DNA of 64,000 nucleotides from Humulus lupulus (Eukaryota; Streptophyta; Magnoliopsida; Rosales; Cannabaceae). Made by a program: the position numbers and the translations under genes. Below the pieces are notes generated by a model, which saw only the letters and a program-made list of their open reading frames with translations, had not been told where the DNA came from and ran no database searches. The stretch is from contig NC_084793.1 in assembly GCF_963169125.1 (NCBI RefSeq), positions 136,254,297 through 136,318,296 of the forward strand, written 5' to 3'. Shown here piece by piece: positions 58,022 through 64,000 of the stretch (position 1 is its first letter; every line of letters begins with the position of its first letter).

Positions 58022-59436
58022 TGATCGTGAAAATATGTATATACGCAAGTGCACACAATCGATTCAAGTAATATATGATAAGTAAAGTATCGTTCCCTCA
58101 AAGACTGTCTTCCAAGTACCACTAATTGTTCTTTAAATTTCTATTTGGCAACTAAGAATTTGATTTTTAAATTTAAATTTAAATTTGAAAATAACTTTAA
58201 AAAAAAACAACTAAATAAAAGATTTAAATCACAATGAAAAAGGACCTAGGGTGTTAATTTCTTCAATTTTTCATTCTTCTAATTGTATTAATCAATTCTA
58301 GATTTCTTTCTTTCTATTCTAATAGCAGGTTAACATAAATTGATTCCTATTATTTTTCAAGATATAAGATCTCAACGTATATGCAGGTTTTCTATATCTC
58401 TGTGATAAACTTAAACTATAGAAGGCATTAAGAATGGAAACCTAATTACTATACAAGCCATACAGGTACTTTCATCCAATATGCAACCTATGTCTATATA
58501 ATGATAGCATATTCAATTCTTATCTTTCGAGTTTTGAATCAAAATCATTAAATCAAACAAATAGTGATAAAGTATTTACTAGCATTAAACACACATTATA
58601 TAGATTAGAATAGAGAAGAAAAATCAATAGAACATCATAATTCAATTAGATAGAAATCCAAGTGACTACATTAAACCCTAGATAAAAATTGTTTAGTTCC
58701 TATTAGACATGACTAAATCAATAAAATAATAATTAAAGAAGATAAGATTCATAAACTTAAAGAAGAAAGAAAAATATAAAATGTAGAAATACTAGCCTAA
58801 GAAAACAAAATTAGTCTCTAAAAATGTAATTAAAAATTGACCAAATGACTTAATTAAACCCTAAATACAAATTTATAGTAAAAAAATAAAAGAATCTGTG
58901 TTTTTTCGTGTGCAGGCTGCGACTTGGCCTTCTATGGGTCGCGACCCGTGTCTGTTTTGGGGCCTTTCCTTCTCGTGTAAAGTCTCAGGCGCCGCGACTC
59001 AAGAATCTCTAGTCACGACCCGTGTCTTAGTTTTCCCTTTAGCTGAGCCTCTGTTTCCCTCTTGAGTCGCGACTTGTAAGCCCAAGTCGCGACATTAATT
59101 CCTTCCAGCAAGCATATGCGCCTCTGACTTCACCTTGAGTCGCGACTCATAAGTCCAAGTCACGAATTTAATTAAATTTTTTCTTAGATAAGATCTTTCA
59201 CCTCATCTCTTCATCAAACACCGTCCTTTAAGCATCCTTAGTATAATTTTTAGTCCAATTACCGCCAAGAGCCTCGTTTTTCCACCATTTTCGCTTCTTT
59301 TTTCATTTTTCTCGTGATTCATCGCACCAACCTACAACAAATACAAAAAAAAAGTGTAATCTTGCGCAAAACACACATAAATACTCAAGATTACCATAAA
59401 AACACCTTCTAAAATGACCCTAAAATGAAGTTATCA
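58022..59436 (-). repeat. 5' LTR of element E
   Basis: 1,415 bp, TGATAACTTC...CACGATCA on the minus strand. GTCGCGAC cluster at 58916-59165. Confidence 0.93.
58916..59165. repeat. GTCGCGAC palindrome cluster, 5' LTR of E
   Basis: Eight sites: perfect or near-perfect GGGTCGCGACCC (58937), GAGTCGCGACTTG (59064), AAGTCGCGAC (59084), GAGTCGCGACTC (59137) and four degenerate ones. They lie 270-520 bp from the minus-strand LTR start. Confidence 0.85.
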
Positions 59437-61120
59437 TCAGTGTATATTTCACACTTCTCACCATACAAATAATGCCTCCAAACCTTTAGTGCAAATACCA
59501 CCGTTGCTAATTCCTGATCATGTGTGGGATACCTCTGCTCATACTCCTTTAGCTGTCTTGACGCGTAGGCTGTTACCTTTCCAGCTTGCATCAATACACA
59601 CCCAAAACCCTGTTTGGAAGCATCACATTAGACTACAAACTTCTCATTTTCAGACGATCGACTCAACACTGGAGCGGTGATCAATCGCCGCTTCAACTCC
59701 TTGAAACTGTCTCACACCTGTCTGTCCACACATACTTAGTCTTCTTACATGTTAGTTCGGACAACAGTGTGGCTATTTTGGAGAATCTCTTAACGAACTG
59801 CCGCTAGTACCCTGCCAATCCCAAAAAACTCCTAACCTCTGGTACACTGCTTGGCCTGGGCCAATCTCTCACTGCCTCAATCTTACTTGGGTCAACTAGA
59901 GTCCCCTCTTTACCGACGATATGGCCTAGAAATGTTACTTGGGGTAACCAAAACTCACACTTGCTGAACTTAATACATAACTTGTGCTATCTCAACTGCT
60001 GTAGTACCAGGCAAAGATGTTGCTCGTGCTCTGCCTCTGACTAAGACTACACCAGTATGTCATCAATGAATGCGTTCATAAACTTGTCCAGATAATCCCT
60101 GAAGACCCTATTCATCAAGTCCATAAAAGGTTGTTGGGGCATTGGTTAATCCAAAGGACATGACCAGGAATTCATCGTGTCCATACCTCGTGCAGAATGC
60201 GATCTTTGGTATGTCCTCCTCTTTAATCCTTAACATGTGATAGCCTAACCGAAGGTCAATCTTGGAGAACACTGTCTTCCCCTGTAGCTGGTCAAACAAG
60301 TCATCGATCCTGGGTAGTGGGTACTTGTTCTTGATGGGCAACTTGTTCAACTCTCTGTAGTCAATACACATCCTTAAGGATCCATCCTTCTTCTTGACGA
60401 GCAACATTGGAGCACCCCACGGAAAAAAACTCGGTCTGATGAATCCCAAATCTAGTAGCTCTTGCAACTAAATCTTCAGTTCCTTCAACTCTGTTGTAGC
60501 CATTCTATAAGGTGTCCTAGATATTTGTTCCGCCCATGGCACCAACTTTATAATGAACTCGACCTCTCAGTGTGGTGGCAACCCTAACAAGTCTGCAAGG
60601 AACGCATCAGGAAATTCACATACTAATCTGGTCTCATCCAGTACAACTAAAACAACTCTAGAAGTATCAACAATGTTCTCTAGAAATCCTATAAAACCCT
60701 CTTGCATTAGGTCTCTAGCCTTCAGTGCCAAAATCATAGGTACTCGCAGTCCACTCACTGTACCCACAAATACAAAGGGTACCTCCCCTTCTGGTTCAAA
60801 GGTCACCATCCTACGCTTGCAGTCAATCGTTGCCCTATACTTTGATAACCAACCATCCCCATGATCATATCAAAGTCATCCATCGCTAACTCAATAAAAT
60901 CCACAGACAACTCTCTACTGGCAATGCCTAACCCATCTCCTAGAGACTACCAGTTCCCTAGTCGACAACAAAGTCTTGAATCCTCTAGCATACAAATCAC
61001 TAGGCCTACACAACTGATCTATCACTCTAGCATATACAAATGAATGAGTAGCCCCTGCATCAATCAATGTAGTAAAAGAAGAACCAACACTAGAAATCTG
61101 ACCTGTCACGACCGAGGGGC
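59437..61120 (-). pseudogene. Protease, RT and RNase H start of element D
   Basis: Minus strand from right: protease with DAGATHSFVYARVIDQL (the catalytic box reads DAGA), RT blocks [43 protein letters not shown], a degenerate active-site region near 60060, and RNase H with [34 protein letters not shown]. Broken by E at 59437. Stops and frameshifts are frequent after 60108. Confidence 0.87.
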
Positions 61121-62242
61121 TAGCCTCAGCCTCAATCTGGGTCAAGGTAAATACTCTTGTAGGAGTGAGGTTGTCGCTCTGCTTCAATTCCTCTTTCCTA
61201 GCTTGTGAGCAGTCCTTCCTTAGATGACTAATGCTCCCACACGTAAAGCAGGCCTTGACCCTGCACTCTCCATGATGTGGTCGTCTGCATCGAGGACACA
61301 CTAGGAAACTCCTCCAGTTGTCTCCCCCGCCCTGACGGCTGCTGAAAGCATCCCGTGCCCTCCTATTCGATGGCCTTCCTCTTCTGCTCACTGGGGCCAC
61401 TACCCCGGCTAGATCTAGTAAAATGAGGCACCTTCCTTTGAGCATCGTTCCTAGTGGTGCCCTCTCTCCATATCTAATCCTCAGCCCTCTCAACTGTATG
61501 GGCCTTACTCCACTACCTGCACATAGGTTGTAGTTCTCGGATCCAAAGTTATCTTAATGTCACATGTGATCATAATGTTCAATTGCTGCACAAACCGATC
61601 CCTCCGTGCCATATAAGTAGGCACCAAGTCTAGCACGAACTTCGCTAACCAGTCAAATTTCAAGGCATATTTTGTAACCGCCATCCAGTTGTGAGTCAAA
61701 TTAATGAACTCGTCCACCTTGGTAGGTCGGACTTCAACAATGTAATATTTTTCGTTGAAGATGTTTCTGAATTCTGCCCAAGTCATAATTGTCACATCCC
61801 TCCTCTGGGACACAACATCCCACCAGATGCGAGCATCTTCTCTCAACATATAGTTGGCGCATGCCACTCTCTCATTCCCTTCCACCCTCATGAAATCCAG
61901 GATGGAAGAAATCATATTCATCCACTGCTTTGCCCGCAATGGGTCTAGGTCACCCTCAATGGTGGGAGGATGTTGCTTCCTGAACCTTTCATACAAAGGT
62001 TCCTAGTTGGTTGCCATCGCAGGCTGGGCCGGCGCTGGTGCCACAACATGTGGAAACTATAACTCAGTACCCCGAGGAGGGGCCTGTTGCCTCAACTTTC
62101 GAAGATCCTCTTTTGTTCGATGAAGTCTAGCTTCCATTTTGACAAATAACTGTTTCCAATTTGGTGGGGCAGGTGGAGGGTCCTGACCCTGTTTGTCATC
62201 CTCGGCCCTATTGCAGTAGAGTCTAATTGATCACTGGGGCAT
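61121..62242 (-). pseudogene. gag of element D
   Basis: Minus strand. The AUG at 62242 is followed by TGA at codon 4 (62233-62231). Capsid: YERFRKQHPPTIEGDLDPL, EDARIWWDVVSQRRDVT, FRNIFNEKYYIVEV. The nucleocapsid knuckle is intact, CFTCGSISHLRKDC. A frameshift near 61500 separates capsid from nucleocapsid. Confidence 0.87.
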
Positions 62243-62555
62243 TACTGCAATATGTCTACAATTAATGACGCCACACATCAGGCATGATAACAACATCCAA
62301 AACCACCTCCCAATCCCATCAATCAACACATCCACATATCGCACATAGCATATAACAGTCAAGAGGCCATGCCCTAGCATCATGCATATATAAACACATT
62401 CATCATTCTCTATCTATACATTCAGGCAAACAGGGCAGCTTAAGCAAGCAATTAAACATATAGTTCATTAAATACCAACCAACCCCGAGTCAAGCTTGTC
62501 ACTAGCAGCGAGCGTACATGTTCGGTCAATCTCCAGGAACCATAAACCTTGGCAC
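62243..62555. other. Leader of element D
   Basis: About 310 bp between gag and primer-binding site with no ORF or repeat seen. Confidence 0.5.
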
Positions 62556-62567
62556 GCTCTGATACCA
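62556..62567 (-). other. Primer-binding site of element D
   Basis: Minus strand TGGTATCAGAGC, complementary to the 3' end of plant initiator methionine tRNA, three bases from the LTR. Confidence 0.9.
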
Positions 62568-62570
62568 AGT

Positions 62571-63780
62571 TGTAATGCCCTACTACCTTAGAGCCATTAC
62601 CATGTGAGTTATAAATGTGCCATTAGCTCGCTAATCGAGGTTTTAGGTTAAATGTGTGACTAAAATTGAAATAAAACTCATTTAACGACATTAATTATAA
62701 AGATTAGGACATTCATTGAAATCATAAAAAGTGATTTATTTGGGATCCCAAAAATACTGTTTAGAAAATGTATTACAACTCAAAAATGTAAATACGATCG
62801 ACCTAGGTGACAAAACAAACCATTACAATACATTTCCCAAAATAACCCTAGTCGTGGCAGCCAGGTAGGCCGAACATGTGCCCGTCGCTCCACACTCTCC
62901 GTACTCATGGGTGGTCAACCTTTCCTTTGCCCTTACCTGCACCATAGAGCACCTGTGTGCTGAAGCCCATCAATAAAACCCAACGCTAACAAAGCATAAT
63001 CCAATCCAATAATAATAACACAAACAATCAACAAACAAAACACATAGCGACCTATGCCGACCTAGGTGCTTTACCAAGCCCTGGGTATGCAGTCTTCACT
63101 GAGTGAGTGGATACAACACCCTTGGAGGGTCTCGCCCTAGCAGCCTGCACTCAGCATGCTCAATGCCGATCCCGGCCCCTTGCTGTACTCTGCTTCTTGC
63201 CGTTCTCGACCTTCGCTGTTCCCGGCCTTCGCTGTTCTCGGCCTTCGTTGTTCTCGGCCTTCGTCGTTCCCGACCTTCACCGTTGATTCATAAACATACA
63301 TAACATTCACAGATATTCACATGTATGTTAAACATAAAGAATAGGGCCATGCCTTCCTCTATGGGTACAACCGTTTTCTTATATGTGTCCCGAGTCGAGT
63401 GACTACCGCGATCCCGAGCACATACTATATTCCCAGAATACTCCTAGGCTCCTCCCGAGCCGGGTATTCGACCCAGTTGTGACTATTTAGCTAATCTACT
63501 CCCTAGGACCATCTTAGAATACACATCACAAATATATCACCACACCCTTGTGGTATCAATCACAATACACACATATATCACATTTATGCCCTCAATGGGC
63601 CAAAATTACAAATATGCCCCTAATAACCAAATTGGTCCCACATGCATATTTAATTCATCTAAACATGTATTTCTAATCACATAATCATTTAATTCACATA
63701 TTAACATAATTAATTCAATTATTACCCTCTCGACATGCTAATCAAGGCCCTAAGCCCTATTAGCAAATTTGGGACCCTAC
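62571..63780 (-). repeat. 5' LTR of element D
   Basis: About 1,210 bp. The outer end is placed at GGGACCCTAC by comparison with GGGACACTACA in the partner LTR; the final base is changed or lost. Contains a 16-bp minisatellite at 63200-63285. Confidence 0.85.
63200..63285. repeat. 16-bp minisatellite in LTR D
   Basis: About five units of CTGTTCTCGGCCTTCG-type sequence. The 3' LTR has only two or three matching units, so unit number differs between the two LTRs. Confidence 0.85.
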
Positions 63781-64000
63781 TGCCGCAGCCCCTAAACATT
63801 TGAGCTGCGGCTCGTTTAAGTGAGAGGCTCAAGCCTCTTCTCTGCCTGCACCAGCACCACGACTCAAAATCCCTACAACCACCTGCTTCTCCTTCATTCA
63901 AGAGAGCCACGACGCCCCAAGAACAGGGCCACGCTCGACCTGAAAGCTTTGTTTTTCCTCCGTTTTTCTCAATCTAAATCCCTCCATAAACTATCCAAAC
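63781..64000. other. Unassigned flank beyond element D
   Basis: No coding frame or LTR match found in the window. It contains GCCGCAGC and GCTGCGGC in inverted arrangement near its start and later CCACGAC-type motifs, reminiscent of the CpG palindrome modules in other LTRs, so it may be part of another element's LTR. Confidence 0.35.

Larger units (their letters stand above)
35784..59436 (-). mobile_element. Athila-type Ty3/gypsy element E, split by F
   Basis: Minus strand, about 11.85 kb without F. 3' LTR 35784-37183, 5' LTR 58022-59436. Gag (56835-57960), protease, RT, RNase H and integrase (52515-55900) are followed by an extra ORF (50334-51605) between integrase and 3' LTR, as in Athila. 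The primer-binding site resembles the Asp-tRNA-type site of Athila. The target duplication is eroded (TAGGT at 35779-35783, TCAGT at 59437-59441). Confidence 0.9.
30512..63780 (-). mobile_element. Tekay-type chromovirus D, interrupted by a solo LTR and by E
   Basis: Minus-strand chromovirus with 3' LTR 30512-31620 (truncated), integrase at 31621-31951 and 34398-35783, RNase H to gag at 59437-62242, primer-binding site and 5' LTR 62571-63780. Reading frames line up across the solo LTR (duplication GTAGG) and across element E (imperfect duplication TAGGT/TCAGT). It is the oldest layer on the right side. Confidence 0.88.

Noticed and set aside
58916..59165. CRISPR-like array of short palindromic repeats
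   Set aside because: Repeats are 8-13 bp, unevenly spaced, in a plant LTR and decayed by CpG loss; no cas genes. It is an LTR sequence module.

Overview
This window is nuclear DNA of a flowering plant, most probably a eudicot. It is AT-rich, has no recognisable host gene, rRNA or tRNA gene, and is built almost entirely of LTR retrotransposons inserted into one another. The lineages seen are plant-specific: Ty3/gypsy chromoviruses of the Tekay/Del type, Tat-type and Athila-type Ty3/gypsy elements, and one Ty1/copia element. The species cannot be read from the sequence. Letters A to H below are my own names for the elements.

Left part (1-6740): the 3' end of a Tat-type element (G, + strand) with the integrase C-terminus, a tandem-repeat array, a long antisense gene with apparent introns, and the 3' LTR. 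Next, a Ty1/copia element (H, - strand; 6744-7862 and 26488-27470) is split by a Tekay-type chromovirus (A, 7863-26482, target-site duplication CATAG). A is itself split by a second, better preserved chromovirus (B, 14547-24235, duplication ACCAA), which landed directly beside A's primer-binding site.

Middle (27471-30511): a decayed gypsy protease/RT fragment (C) carrying a 2,036-bp solo LTR (28072-30107, duplication ATATC).

Right part (30512-63780): a third chromovirus (D, - strand) interrupted twice. One interruption is a 2,446-bp solo LTR of A's family in the opposite orientation (31952-34397, duplication GTAGG). The other is an Athila-type element (E, 35784-59436, - strand). E carries a complete Tat-type element (F, 38047-49847, + strand) with 614-bp LTRs and the perfect duplication GCAAG. 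The deduced orders are H, then A, then B on the left, and D, then E, then F on the right.

No element is coding-intact: all carry stops, frameshifts or deletions. Four signals go beyond routine annotation. (1) The antisense gene of both Tat elements has three introns in the same order and the same phases (1, 1, 0), which implies selection for antisense transcription and splicing. (2) Every element whose polypurine tract is visible, from four lineages, has an inverted repeat just upstream of it. (3) Three chromoviruses share an in-frame UGA at codon 4 or 5 of gag. (4) Unrelated LTR families each carry a cluster of short, mostly CpG-bearing palindromes (GTCGCGAC, AGCGCT, GCGATATATCGC).
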